From DATATB01 sp036268995 (GTDB taxonomy: Bacteria > Planctomycetota > Planctomycetia > Pirellulales > PNKZ01): a DNA stretch of 64,000 nt. A model generated the notes under the pieces. It did no database searches and was not told the DNA's origin. It worked only from the letters and a program-made list of their open reading frames with translations. Of this stretch, positions 34,516-43,098 are shown piece after piece. The stretch spans positions 1 through 64,000 of the forward strand of contig DATATB010000100.1 in assembly GCA_036268995.1 (NCBI GenBank). The letters run 5' to 3'. The first letter of the stretch is position 1, and each line of letters begins with the position of its first letter. The position numbers and the translations under genes were made by a program.

Positions 34516-35382
34516 TTACACGCCCCCTGCGGCAACCACGGGATTGCGCAGCACGCCGAGGCCGTCGATCTCGATCTCGACTTCATCGCCCGGCTGCAAG
34601 AAGACTGGCGGTTTGCGGGCCGCACCGACTCCCGGCGGCGTGCCGGTGAAGATCACGTCGCCAGGTTCCAGCGTGCAGACTTGCGACACGTAGGCCAGCA
34701 GCTCATCCACGTTGAAGATGAACTGCGAGGTGCTGGAGTCCTGCATCGTGCGGCCGTTGAGCCGCAATTGAATGCGAAGCTGGCCCGGGTCGACGATCTC
34801 GTCGGCCGTCACCAGCGCCGGGCCAAAGGGGGCGAACGTATCGAACGATTTGCCCAGCAGCCATTGCCCGCCAGGCTTGCGCAATTGCCAATCGCGAGCG
34901 GAAACATCGTGGCCCGGGCAATAGCCGGCAATGTGGCTGCGGGCTTCAGACTTGCGGATGTTGCGACCTCCGCGGCCGACGACCAGCACCAATTCGGCTT
35001 CGTAGTCGACTTGCTGACTGACGGCCGGCAACACAATCGGCTGACCGTGAGCGGCCACCGCGGTAGGGAACTTGCAAAAGATCACCGGTTCGGCCGGAGG
35101 CGTCTGGCCGCTTTCGCGCGCGTGATCGGCATAGTTCAGTCCGACGCAAATCACTTTTTGCGGGTCGGGCACCGGGGCCAGCAGTTGCACCGACTGGGCA
35201 TCCACCAGCCGGCCGCGGGCCAAGGCGTCGGCCGCCTGTCGCAGGCCGCCGGGGCCTAATGCGAGCAACGGTTTGAGCGAAGCGGGCAGCGAGGGATCGG
35301 CCTCGTTGAGATCGACATAGCCGCCGTCACGAATGCCACCGAGCCGGGCCGCTCCGTTCTGCAGATAAGTCACAAGCCTCAC
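34516..35382 (-). CDS. Fumarylacetoacetate hydrolase family protein
   Basis: From the GTG at 35382 the product has 288 residues; the ATG farther upstream adds residues that do not fit the family. The FAH catalytic domain fills residues 75-288: VICVGLNYADHARESG, then VDYEAELVLVVGRGGRNI with a metal-binding acid, then GYCPGHDVSARDWQ, and at the end FTGTPPGVGAARKPPVFLQPGD. These blocks carry the glutamates and the aspartate that bind magnesium or calcium. Family members are hydratases, hydrolases or decarboxylases of 2-keto acids in catabolism of aromatic and sugar acids. No catabolic partner lies near, so the substrate stays open. It faces the ExeA gene and is divergent from the signalling gene at 35686. 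Confidence 0.85.
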   Translation of the reverse strand: MRLVTYLQNGAARLGGIRDGGYVDLNEADPSLPASLKPLLALGPGGLRQAADALARGRLVDAQSVQLLAPVPDPQKVICVGLNYADHARESGQTPPAEPVIFCKFPTAVAAHGQPIVLPAVSQQVDYEAELVLVVGRGGRNIRKSEARSHIAGYCPGHDVSARDWQLRKPGGQWLLGKSFDTFAPFGPALVTADEIVDPGQLRIQLRLNGRTMQDSSTSQFIFNVDELLAYVSQVCTLEPGDVIFTGTPPGVGAARKPPVFLQPGDEVEIEIDGLGVLRNPVVAAGGV

Positions 35383-35685
35383 AATCGCACCTCTCGCGTC
35401 GATCGTTGCAAACCGCACGCGGGATCGCGTGCGCGCGGAAAATAAAGCCACGGGGCTAAGTTGCGATTTCGCGACCAACGGTCGCGGCTTTATGGCTTTA
35501 GAGCAAGTGTCGACAACTTAGTCCATGCCGGCAATCGGAACAAGCATCAAGGGCGTTTGACCCGTAATCGAAGCCAACCTAGGGTTTGGTATTCATTTTC
35601 GAAGCAGCCCTGCGTGTGGTGACTTCGCGCCAGCCCGGACGGTTGGCGGCGAGCTCACTGCGGCTGGCGATAAGAGTGAATCGTA

Positions 35686-37944
35686 ATGGACGGATATCCA
35701 ACTCCTGAACAAGGCATTGCCGGCTTGCCCGCCAAAGACGCGGGCGCAGCCGTCGAAGGGCAGATCCAAGCGGTCTCGTCGCTGCTGGGCGAACTGAGCG
35801 ATGAGTCCTCGAGCGCCCGCGAGACGGCCACCGGCGTCTTGTCCAAGGCCCAGGAAAATCAACTCATCCAGGTCCGCCTGGGAATCGCCAGCAGCCTGTT
35901 TGCCGCGTTGCGCGGCAAGCACGAGCCGACGGCCCAGCACTGCCTGCGCGTGGCGCTGGCCTGCTCGGCATGGGCCCAGAAGATCGGGCTGCCCGACACC
36001 CAGCGCGACGAACTCGAACTGGCCGCGCTGCTGCACGACGTGGGCAAGATTCGAGTGCCCGACGACATTCTGATGAAGGCCGGCGCGTTGTCCCCGCGCG
36101 AAACGGCCATCATGGACACGCATTGGCAAACGGGCCTCGATATTTTGCGCGAAAGCTGCGCGCTGCCCGGCGTGCTGGAGATCGTGACCTACGCCCGCGC
36201 CTGGTTCGACGGCAGCAAGAACCGCATGGACCACGTCGGCGAGCAGATCCCCGTCGGGGCCCGCATGCTGACGGTCGTCGATGCCTTCGACGCGATGATG
36301 TCGGACCACGTGTACCGGCGGTCGCTGTCGCTGGAGCGGGCGTACAACGAGTTGTATCGCCATGCCGGCACGCAGTTCGATCCGCAGTTCGTGATGCTGT
36401 TCATCAAGCTGTTCGAGGCCAACCAGTTTCAGATGCACGACGTGGCCCGACGTTGGCTGCGCGAGCTGGACCCCGAAATTGTGAACTCCTACTGGCGGCG
36501 CAGCGAAAAGCCCAACTGGGGCAGCCCGCGCGCCGCCGACACGCTGTTTCAGCAAAAGCTGCTGGACAACATGTCCGATGCCGTGGTGTTTCTGGATAAC
36601 AGCTCGCGCATCTTGCTCTGGAACCGCGGCGCGGAACGCCTGACCGGCATTTCGTCGCACAGCGTTTACCAGCAGATGTGGTTGCCCAGCCTGTTGAGCA
36701 CGCGCGACGACAGCGGCAACGCGATCAAAGACGACGAATGCCCCATTTCGACGGCCATCCGCACCGGCGTGCAATGGATCCGGCGGCTGACGATCAACGG
36801 CCGAGGCGGCCGTGACATTGCCGTCGATGCCCATGCCGTGCCGGTGGTGACCAGCGAGGGCACGACGCACGGCCTGACGCTGCTGCTGCACGACGTGAGT
36901 CCCGAGATTTCGCTCGAGCAGCGCTGCCGCAGCTTATATGAGCTGTCCACCAAGGATCCGCTCACGCAGGTGGCCAACCGCGCCGAGTTCGATCGGGTAC
37001 ACGAGCTGTTCGTGGCCGCGCATCGCGAGAGCAATCGTCCTTGCAGCCTGATCATGGCCGACATCGATCACTTCAAGCACGTGAACGATACGTATGGCCA
37101 CCAGGCGGGTGATGAAGTCATTCAGAGCTTTGCCAGGCTATTGCAAAATTCCTGCCGCCCCGGCGACCTGGTCGCCCGCTACGGCGGCGAAGAGTTCGTC
37201 CTGCTGTGTGCCGACTGCGACAACCCCACGGCCGCGCGGCGGGCACAGGAAATCCGGCTCAGCTTTGCCGAACATCGGCAGACGGCGCTGGACAATCAGT
37301 GCGTCACGGCCAGCTTCGGCGTGACCGAAGTCCAGCCGGGCGATACGACCGAAAACATGCTGCGGCGCTCCGACCGCGCGCTGCTGTTGAGCAAAGAGGC
37401 CGGCCGGAACCGGGTCGTGCAGCTCGGCTCCGGCGGCCAGGCCGAAGATGCCGCGGCGGCCGCAGCGGCCGTCAGCCAGGCGGGCGCCGCCTTGCTCGTG
37501 CAGGACCTGATCACGGAGTCCCCCATCGATCGGACCGTGGAAAAGCTCCGCGGCTTTATCGCCGATCATCATGGCGAAATCGTCAAGGTCGACGGGCGCC
37601 ACATGCGCATCAAGCTGGGCTACGACGGCGACCTGTTCGGCCGCAAGAGCGATCGCCCCGCCCGGCTGGTCATCGACTTGGAGTTCAGCGAAGAACACAG
37701 TGCCAAGCCGGGCGAGCGGCGCTCGGGCGTGGCGCGCACGCGCATCCATGTGGAACTCAACCCGCAGCGCCAGCGCGATCGCCGCAAGCCCGAAGTGCTG
37801 GCCCGTTGCCGGCAGTTGCTGATCAGCCTACGCGCTTACCTGATGGCCACCGAGGCGGCCCCCAAGATCGAAGCCGCCCCACGTTCCAGCGGCCCCGCCA
37901 AAAAGAATGGCGGCTTCTCGCTCCTCGGCTGGCTCGGCAAATAG
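35686..37944 (+). CDS. HD-PAS-GGDEF cyclic-di-GMP signalling protein
   Basis: The product has 752 residues. Residues 60-260 form an HD domain with LLHDVGKIRVPDDILMKAG; the GYP part of HD-GYP is missing, since the stretch that should read HHExxDGxGYP reads YARAWFDGSKNRMD, so the phosphodiesterase site is doubtful. Residues 285-410 hold a PAS-like sensor (SDAVVFLDNSSRILLWNRGA). Residues 415-575 are the GGDEF domain: DPLTQVANRAEFD, then ADIDHFKHVNDTYGHQAGD, and the signature YGGEEF, with RPGD five residues before it as the product-inhibition (I) site. So cyclase activity is likely. The last 170 residues are unknown, with an LRGFIADHHGEIVK block. It has no membrane segment and stands alone. Confidence 0.85.
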   Translation: MDGYPTPEQGIAGLPAKDAGAAVEGQIQAVSSLLGELSDESSSARETATGVLSKAQENQLIQVRLGIASSLFAALRGKHEPTAQHCLRVALACSAWAQKIGLPDTQRDELELAALLHDVGKIRVPDDILMKAGALSPRETAIMDTHWQTGLDILRESCALPGVLEIVTYARAWFDGSKNRMDHVGEQIPVGARMLTVVDAFDAMMSDHVYRRSLSLERAYNELYRHAGTQFDPQFVMLFIKLFEANQFQMHDVARRWLRELDPEIVNSYWRRSEKPNWGSPRAADTLFQQKLLDNMSDAVVFLDNSSRILLWNRGAERLTGISSHSVYQQMWLPSLLSTRDDSGNAIKDDECPISTAIRTGVQWIRRLTINGRGGRDIAVDAHAVPVVTSEGTTHGLTLLLHDVSPEISLEQRCRSLYELSTKDPLTQVANRAEFDRVHELFVAAHRESNRPCSLIMADIDHFKHVNDTYGHQAGDEVIQSFARLLQNSCRPGDLVARYGGEEFVLLCADCDNPTAARRAQEIRLSFAEHRQTALDNQCVTASFGVTEVQPGDTTENMLRRSDRALLLSKEAGRNRVVQLGSGGQAEDAAAAAAAVSQAGAALLVQDLITESPIDRTVEKLRGFIADHHGEIVKVDGRHMRIKLGYDGDLFGRKSDRPARLVIDLEFSEEHSAKPGERRSGVARTRIHVELNPQRQRDRRKPEVLARCRQLLISLRAYLMATEAAPKIEAAPRSSGPAKKNGGFSLLGWLGK

Positions 37945-38062
37945 CCGTAAAGCGCCTCGCCCAGCCGACTCTTTGCCGGGCAATTTGAACGTGCGCCGTC
38001 GTTGCCCGCAGTTCGTAGATCGAAATTAATGGGCAGCGCTTCAGCCCACCTGCGGTAAGTCG

Positions 38063-38611
38063 TCAATGGCCATTCTTCACATCCTCGTGAATGAGCCGAA
38101 CAGCAGCATCAAATGCCAGCGTTTCGTCTTTTGACTCCTTTGGCCCACTGCGCCGATACCGAATGCCCCCGCACGAGAACGAAAGATGCGCTCCCTGCCC
38201 AGTCCAGTACCAACATATGCGGATTGCCCTGCCCCCCACCAGTTTAATTCTCATTGTGCCGAGCTCGTCGTCCTCGCACCATGCGGCTGTGTCGATGGTT
38301 GCGCCGCGAAACCAAGCGAGTAGTCTTTCACAACGTGCGCGCGGCACAACGAAAGAGCCCGTGTCGCCCAGCATGAATGGGTGACCGTACGATTCCGCGG
38401 AAACGGACTCGATTGCGTTCAACTCTGGAATTGGCGGATGACCATTCAATTCACCGGCGGTCTTCCACGCGCGAACGGGAGTAGCCGCGCCGTCGCCGCT
38501 GTCGGTTTGCGCCTGGAGGCTCGACCTGGGGCCATCCTTATTAACACCATCAGCGGAGCCACAGCCAAATACCGCGACCAACCAGAGCAAAGGCGCAGCT
38601 CGCCGTGTCAT
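38063..38611 (-). CDS. Small lipoprotein, candidate immunity partner of the Hint protein
   Basis: The product has 182 residues. Residues 1-17 form a hydrophobic export signal ending in VAVFGC, a fair lipobox with Cys17, so it is predicted to be anchored to a membrane by a lipid. Residues 70-180 form a folded domain with several aromatic residues and the pair AICWYWTGQGAH-type segment (IRICWYWTGQGAHLSF) and CGGIRYR. No family is recognised. It starts 16 bp downstream of the Hint-domain gene on the same strand, so both are surely on one transcript. Immunity proteins of exported toxins often sit right after the toxin gene and are often lipoproteins; that role is inference from position and topology. 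Confidence 0.6.
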   Translation of the reverse strand: MTRRAAPLLWLVAVFGCGSADGVNKDGPRSSLQAQTDSGDGAATPVRAWKTAGELNGHPPIPELNAIESVSAESYGHPFMLGDTGSFVVPRARCERLLAWFRGATIDTAAWCEDDELGTMRIKLVGGRAIRICWYWTGQGAHLSFSCGGIRYRRSGPKESKDETLAFDAAVRLIHEDVKNGH

Positions 38612-38627
38612 TGCAGGGCCTCCGCGA

Positions 38628-40301
38628 CTACTTCTTCCACGGGCGCTGCTGTACCACCCCGTAGAGGGTCAAATATTCGTCGCCCAAGTCCGGTAGCTTG
38701 ACGTTATGCTTAACCGCTGGCGGGTCTTTCGGATCGTCATAGTCCAAACCATGGTTCATATATTCCCAGTATCCGCCCGCATTGCCAGCCGGGAACCAAG
38801 TGGCGAAGTTGAACGCCTCCTTTCGGTTCAAGTCAAGGTTTAAATTACCAGCCGCCTGGAGATTTACGATTTTGTCCCCAAGCCTGTTCGCGATTTGTGC
38901 TCCATTTCCACGCGTTGGCAGCTGCGCTGCCACGAAAAGGTAGCTGTTCTTCGGATTGTTCTTTTGGAGGGTTTTTAATACGCCCTCGGCGACGGATGAA
39001 TTAGCGCTAAACTGCGCGTCGGAGTAGAAAAGCGCGTTCCTCGGTCGTGTTGGCAGTCCGCCCCAGCCAATGCGTAGCTGGTTCAATCCCACACATCCGT
39101 TATGGAGAACCAACGTCCACGCATCCGGAAAATTGTTTTCCTTCGGATTTAGCAGCACATTGAAAAACTCTGCCGCTTCCCGCTCGCCCATAAATTTCCA
39201 TGTGCCAGTGCCTCGATAACCGTTCTCCTTCGTTCCCATTGGGACGCCGGAAGCCCCGTCGGCGGCGTCCGCCGGACTTTGATTATGCACCAATGCATTG
39301 CCGGCGAAGTATGTATGATACCCCTCGACGCAAAGATTATATACCGGCTCGACGGCGCCGTTGCGGAACGTCTCCGTCACTGAGACCCAGTGGTCGTCGG
39401 CGGTCCGGAGCAGGTCGCCGGGGCGGAGGTCCTGCGCGGCGACCCAGCCTTTGTCGCGGACGTGGAATTTGTGGTTGAACGTGGAGCGGATGACGGGCAG
39501 GCCGTCCGCGTGGACGTAGATCAATTCGGCCGGGGCGTTATGAAATGCCTGCTCGACTCGGCACCAGCGCGCGGCGGCGAGCGGGTCGCTCTCCGGAACG
39601 GCCCAGGCCTCGTCGCCGGCAACGACCTGTTCGATGGCGACAGAGCCGCGACGGGTCAGGACCGGTGTGCCGGCCGCAAAGCAAATTGCGAACTGTGGAT
39701 TGTCGGCCGCGCCGGTTGCAGTCGTCGCTGCGGACCGTGGCGCCCGGGCGAGTTGGTCCTGCCGGCGTGGCGGGTGAGCCAGGGCGTCGGGCCTTAGCGA
39801 CGGGTTCGCAGGCAGCCGCGCAAGGCCGGCGCTACCGCCGGTCGAGGCGAACCAGCCGGCGTTGGGCGGGCCGCCTGCGCGCGGATGTTTCGAGTCGTCC
39901 CACTCCTCCGCGGCGCGCTCCAAGCTCTCAATGATATGCCGGCTGCGCTCGCGCACCTCGGCCGCCATCGCTTCTTCACGCTGCAAATCGCGGAGCTGCC
40001 GCGCGTACTCCGGCGAGATTTCGGCCAGCCAATCCAACTGCTCCCGCCGCAGTTCATCGCCACGCGGGCTTTTGGCCAGATTCCGCAATCGGCGTTCGTA
40101 CTCGGGAGAGATGGCGGCCAGCCATTCCAGGTATTCGCAATCGATTCCCGAGCCGGCATCGTCCGGCACGCAGCCTCGGGACGGATCTCCGGTGATCGCT
40201 CGGGCAAACAGCAGCGCTTCGCTTGGCACGGAGGCAAAGGATAGTCCGGGGTCGGCAGGACCGATTGAATTACGGCTCACGTTCAATCTCCAAAAGATCA
40301 T
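38628..40301 (-). CDS. Hint-domain polymorphic-toxin-like protein with transglutaminase-like C-terminus
   Basis: From ATG 40301 the product has 557 residues; the earlier start at 40598 crosses the sod promoter region. Residues 50-105 contain two copies of a unit (WLAAISPEYERRLRNL and WLAEISPEYARQLRDL). Residues 204-339 form a Hint (intein-like) domain, from CFAAGTPVLTRRGS to YNLCVEGYHTYFAGNALVHN, which in polymorphic toxins cuts the tail free. Residues 345-557 form the tail. It has HNGCVGLNQLRIGWGGLPTR around Cys403, which resembles YGCVGVTWVNSGQYPT around the catalytic Cys of Streptomyces transglutaminase. Later FNFATWF and EYMNHGLDY fall where that enzyme has NFDYGWF and a His-rich turn, although its Asp is not kept. 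A crosslinking or deamidating toxin is therefore likely. The next gene may give immunity. Confidence 0.7.
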   Translation of the reverse strand: MIFWRLNVSRNSIGPADPGLSFASVPSEALLFARAITGDPSRGCVPDDAGSGIDCEYLEWLAAISPEYERRLRNLAKSPRGDELRREQLDWLAEISPEYARQLRDLQREEAMAAEVRERSRHIIESLERAAEEWDDSKHPRAGGPPNAGWFASTGGSAGLARLPANPSLRPDALAHPPRRQDQLARAPRSAATTATGAADNPQFAICFAAGTPVLTRRGSVAIEQVVAGDEAWAVPESDPLAAARWCRVEQAFHNAPAELIYVHADGLPVIRSTFNHKFHVRDKGWVAAQDLRPGDLLRTADDHWVSVTETFRNGAVEPVYNLCVEGYHTYFAGNALVHNQSPADAADGASGVPMGTKENGYRGTGTWKFMGEREAAEFFNVLLNPKENNFPDAWTLVLHNGCVGLNQLRIGWGGLPTRPRNALFYSDAQFSANSSVAEGVLKTLQKNNPKNSYLFVAAQLPTRGNGAQIANRLGDKIVNLQAAGNLNLDLNRKEAFNFATWFPAGNAGGYWEYMNHGLDYDDPKDPPAVKHNVKLPDLGDEYLTLYGVVQQRPWKK

Positions 40302-40596
40302 TGGCGAGAAGTTCGATATCGGACCATAAAAATAGACAAAATAATGACCATTTTCAAGCGGTCGAGTGGGCCACCGAATGCGAATCCGTGGGCTGACGCC
40401 GCGGTCAGTCCGGCCCCTCCGCCGGCTCATTGCCAGAGCGCGGACCATCGGGTAGGATTCGCAAGCGTTCGATCTGCCAGCAAATGCTGGAAACCGCACG
40501 GTTGCAGCGTGGCCGACGCTAGAACAAGCGCACGGCTGGCAACCGGCTACTTCACTCGATATTCCGCCTGCTCCGAAGAGAATTGGAGACTTGCTC
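40302..40596. other. Divergent promoter region of Hint and superoxide dismutase genes
   Basis: This 295-bp gap contains no gene that I can support. The A/T-rich run at 40310-40360 is the best place for the promoters of the two divergent genes, but no clear consensus pair was found. Confidence 0.35.
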
Positions 40597-41208
40597 ATGC
40601 CCTATACCTTGCCCGAACTGCCGTATCCGTATAACGCCCTGGAACCGAACATCGATGCCCGGACAATGGAAATCCATTACACGAAGCATCACAACGCGTA
40701 CGTCACGAACTTGAACAACGCGATCCAAGGCACGGACCTGGGCAATCAGAGCATCGAGTCGCTCGTGGCGTCGATCGACAAAGTGCCCGAGAACATTCGC
40801 ACGACGGTCCGCAACAACGGCGGCGGGCATGCCAATCACTCGCTGTTCTGGACCGTCATGACTCCCGGCGGCGGGGGCGAGCCCAGCGGTCCGCTGGCCG
40901 ACGCCATCAAGTCGCAGCTCAACGGCTTCGCCAGTTTCAAGGAAGCGTTTACCAAGGCCGCGCTGGGCCGCTTCGGCAGCGGCTGGTCTTGGCTGAGCGT
41001 CGACCGCAACAAGAAGCTGCTCGTCGAAAGCACGCCCAACCAGGACAATCCGCTGATGCACGGCAACACGCCGCTGCTGGGGCTCGATGTCTGGGAACAC
41101 GCCTACTACCTGCTGTACCAGAACCGCCGGCCCGACTACGTCGGCGCCTTCTTCAACGTGATCAACTGGAAGGCCGTCGGCGATCGCTACGCGGCCGCGA
41201 TCCGCTAG
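40597..41208 (+). CDS. sodA: Superoxide dismutase, Mn/Fe family
   Basis: The product has 203 residues, the usual length. GGAG lies eight bases before the ATG at 40597. The four metal ligands are present: His27 in MEIHYTKHH, a His in GGGHANHSLFW near residue 82, and the Asp and His of LGLDVWEHAYYL near residues 165 and 169. The GGHANHSLFW block is the manganese-type form (iron enzymes have Gln and Asn nearby), although metal use cannot be settled from sequence alone. It turns superoxide into oxygen and hydrogen peroxide. There is no export signal, so it works in the cytoplasm. It is a single-gene unit. Confidence 0.95.
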   Translation: MPYTLPELPYPYNALEPNIDARTMEIHYTKHHNAYVTNLNNAIQGTDLGNQSIESLVASIDKVPENIRTTVRNNGGGHANHSLFWTVMTPGGGGEPSGPLADAIKSQLNGFASFKEAFTKAALGRFGSGWSWLSVDRNKKLLVESTPNQDNPLMHGNTPLLGLDVWEHAYYLLYQNRRPDYVGAFFNVINWKAVGDRYAAAIR

Positions 41209-41662
41209 CAGCCAGCGGCCAATTCGCCTTCAATCAATCGGTGCCCTACTTAGCCGGCTCATTCATGAGCCGTTTCGGGGGGGGCCGGCGCATGCTTTGC
41301 GCGGATTCTGCCGTTGACTGGCACGCGCGCGATTCTATAATCCCCGCCCTGCTGCGGATCCGCTTGTACCGTCTCGGTAAATTGATCGGATTAAGTCATG
41401 CAATGCAGCTGACTACGCCGATTTAGCCAGACGTGGCGCGTTTTGAGAGCCACTGGGGCGCGATGCCCCGGGCAAGTGCGAAACGCGACAGCACCCAAGC
41501 AGCAAGCGGCGACTAGCACCGTCCGCGGCGCGCAAACAAGCGCCGCCGGACGCACTTCAAACGCAATCGTGACTTCGGGACGAGGACGGCTCTTTTAACG
41601 CGACATGGATGTCGCCGCGCCGACCGCTTCCTGTCGGGCATCAAATAAAGGGCATGTGCGCC
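41209..41662. other. Intergenic, 454 bp, holds the promoter of the next gene
   Basis: No gene is supported here. The stretch includes a strong promoter-like pair at 41314-41341 and then about 315 bp of possible untranslated leader. CGGCTCATTCATGAGCCG at 41258-41275 forms a short hairpin, probably after the sod gene. Confidence 0.45.
41314..41341 (+). promoter_or_regulatory. Sigma-70-type promoter
   Basis: TTGACT at 41314-41319 and a perfect TATAAT at 41336-41341 are separated by 16 bases. It is the best housekeeping promoter in the window and points at the lipoprotein gene 41663-43003, leaving a leader of over 300 bases. Confidence 0.65.
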
Positions 41663-43003
41663 ATGCGAGCAACATATTGCCGGCTGACCGCCGTCGGCCT
41701 CCTGGTCGCTGGATTTGCGGGCTGCCAGAGCGGAAAGCCCGGCTGGTCTTTCGCAAAGAAGAGCACGCCGCCCACCGCTCCTTATGCCAGCAATGGCGCG
41801 ACGCCCAGCTATCCCGCCTTGCCTTCGGCCGGCGCGACGCCCAGCACGTTGACTCCGCCCAATGCCACGCCCGGTACTGCGACCACGGCTTCGGCCACGA
41901 TGCCTGGCACGGCCGGCGCACTTGCAGGCACGAACCCTGCTGCGAATGCTTATCCCGAAACTCCCACGAGCTACGGCGGTCCCACGGCCGCCGGTGCCAC
42001 CGCAGCTTATCCGGGCGCGACCTCGTATCCGGGGACCGCATATCCTGGCACGACCGCGGCCGCGACCGGCGCGTATCCGACCAGCGGCTATCCGTCCGGC
42101 GCGACGCAGGCCGCAGCCACTGCCAGCGGCTCGACCGCGATGGCTCCGCAATCCGGCTATTATCCGACGGCCTATCCGGCTGCGGCCACGACCACTCCTG
42201 GCTATGGTACGCCCAGCACGGCGGCCGCCGGTGGTTACGGCACGGGCTATCCGAGCGCATCGCCGGCGACCACTGCCAGCGCGTCCAGCGCGTATCCGCA
42301 GGCGGCATCCGCGGCAGGCACGCGCTATGTCGATGCTGCCGGAGCCAGCTCGGCGTATCCCACGGCCGGCGCGCCCTCGACCAACTCGTATCAGCCGGTT
42401 AGCACGGCGCAGGCTCCGCGCTACGGCACCGGGTCGCCCTACGATGGCCAATCCGGCGGGCCCGCGACGGGGACTTCGGCCGCGGCGGCTTCGGCTTGGG
42501 GACAAACTTCGACGGCCGGCAGCGGCTATCCGACTACCGGCGGCGGTTCGACTCCCAACGGCAGTCCGGCATCGGCGACGGCCTCGCCCGCTGCGGGTTC
42601 TGCCAACAGCTATTCGCCTTACACGCCTGGCCAAACCGGCTACACGCCGGGCCAGACTGGCTACACACCCGGCCAGACCGGTTACGCGCCGGCGGGAGCG
42701 GCTCCCTACCAGTCGCCGGCTTCGTCGTACACGCCGCCGACCACCTCGACGCCATATCGTCCCGGCGGCACGCGCGATTATACGCCGGGCGGCACCAGCA
42801 GCACGTCGCCGGCCAGCGGCGGCACGCAGGCCGGGGGTTACTCGACATCCGGCGGTCTGCCCAGCAGTGTGTCATCCGGCGTCAGCGCCGCGGCGGCCGG
42901 TTCGGCTCCGCCGGCGAGCTTGGTGGGCGATCGCTATGCCACGCCCGCCAGCAGCACCTCGATGGGCAGTGCCGGCGGAGCCGGTTCCTCGCTCAATCAA
43001 TAA
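41663..43003 (+). CDS. Low-complexity lipoprotein with YTPGQTG repeats
   Basis: From ATG 41663, about ten bases after an AAGGG, the product has 446 residues; ATGs at 41654 and 41609 are less likely. The signal ends in LLVAGFAGCQSG, a good lipobox with Cys near residue 20. The rest has almost no ordered sequence: Ala, Thr, Gly, Ser, Pro and Tyr make up most of it. The pattern TSYPGTAYPGT recurs in the middle, and near residue 325 the heptad YTPGQTG is repeated in tandem three times, with a diverged fourth unit. Such tails are typical of extended surface or envelope-spanning proteins. No enzyme motif is present. The function is unknown. Confidence 0.7.
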   Translation: MRATYCRLTAVGLLVAGFAGCQSGKPGWSFAKKSTPPTAPYASNGATPSYPALPSAGATPSTLTPPNATPGTATTASATMPGTAGALAGTNPAANAYPETPTSYGGPTAAGATAAYPGATSYPGTAYPGTTAAATGAYPTSGYPSGATQAAATASGSTAMAPQSGYYPTAYPAAATTTPGYGTPSTAAAGGYGTGYPSASPATTASASSAYPQAASAAGTRYVDAAGASSAYPTAGAPSTNSYQPVSTAQAPRYGTGSPYDGQSGGPATGTSAAAASAWGQTSTAGSGYPTTGGGSTPNGSPASATASPAAGSANSYSPYTPGQTGYTPGQTGYTPGQTGYAPAGAAPYQSPASSYTPPTTSTPYRPGGTRDYTPGGTSSTSPASGGTQAGGYSTSGGLPSSVSSGVSAAAAGSAPPASLVGDRYATPASSTSMGSAGGAGSSLNQ

Positions 43004-43040
43004 ATACGGACTGGCAACAATTGCCAGCCAATGTGCACAC

Positions 43041-43066
43041 CGAGCCGAGGGGCGACCCTCGGCTCG
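43041..43066. terminator. Hairpin between convergent genes
   Basis: The arms CGAGCCGAGGG and CCCTCGGCTCG form a perfect 11-bp stem with a 4-base loop. It stands between the convergent genes 41663-43003 and 43099-43998. A T-run is missing, so it may act as a weak terminator for both. Confidence 0.5.
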
Positions 43067-43098
43067 CGTCGTTGTTGGAGCTTGGCAGAAGCTCGGCG

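Noticed and set aside
35593..36891. A 432-codon minus-strand frame opposite the GGDEF gene
   Set aside because: The plus strand encodes clear HD, PAS and GGDEF domains; the minus frame has none.
39070..39100. GGTTCAATCCC resembling a tRNA T-loop
   Set aside because: It lies inside the Hint gene as codons for the NGCVGLNQ segment and has no cloverleaf around it.
42625..42690. Tandem 21-base repeats that look like a CRISPR fragment
   Set aside because: They are in frame, encode the YTPGQTG heptads and have no spacers.
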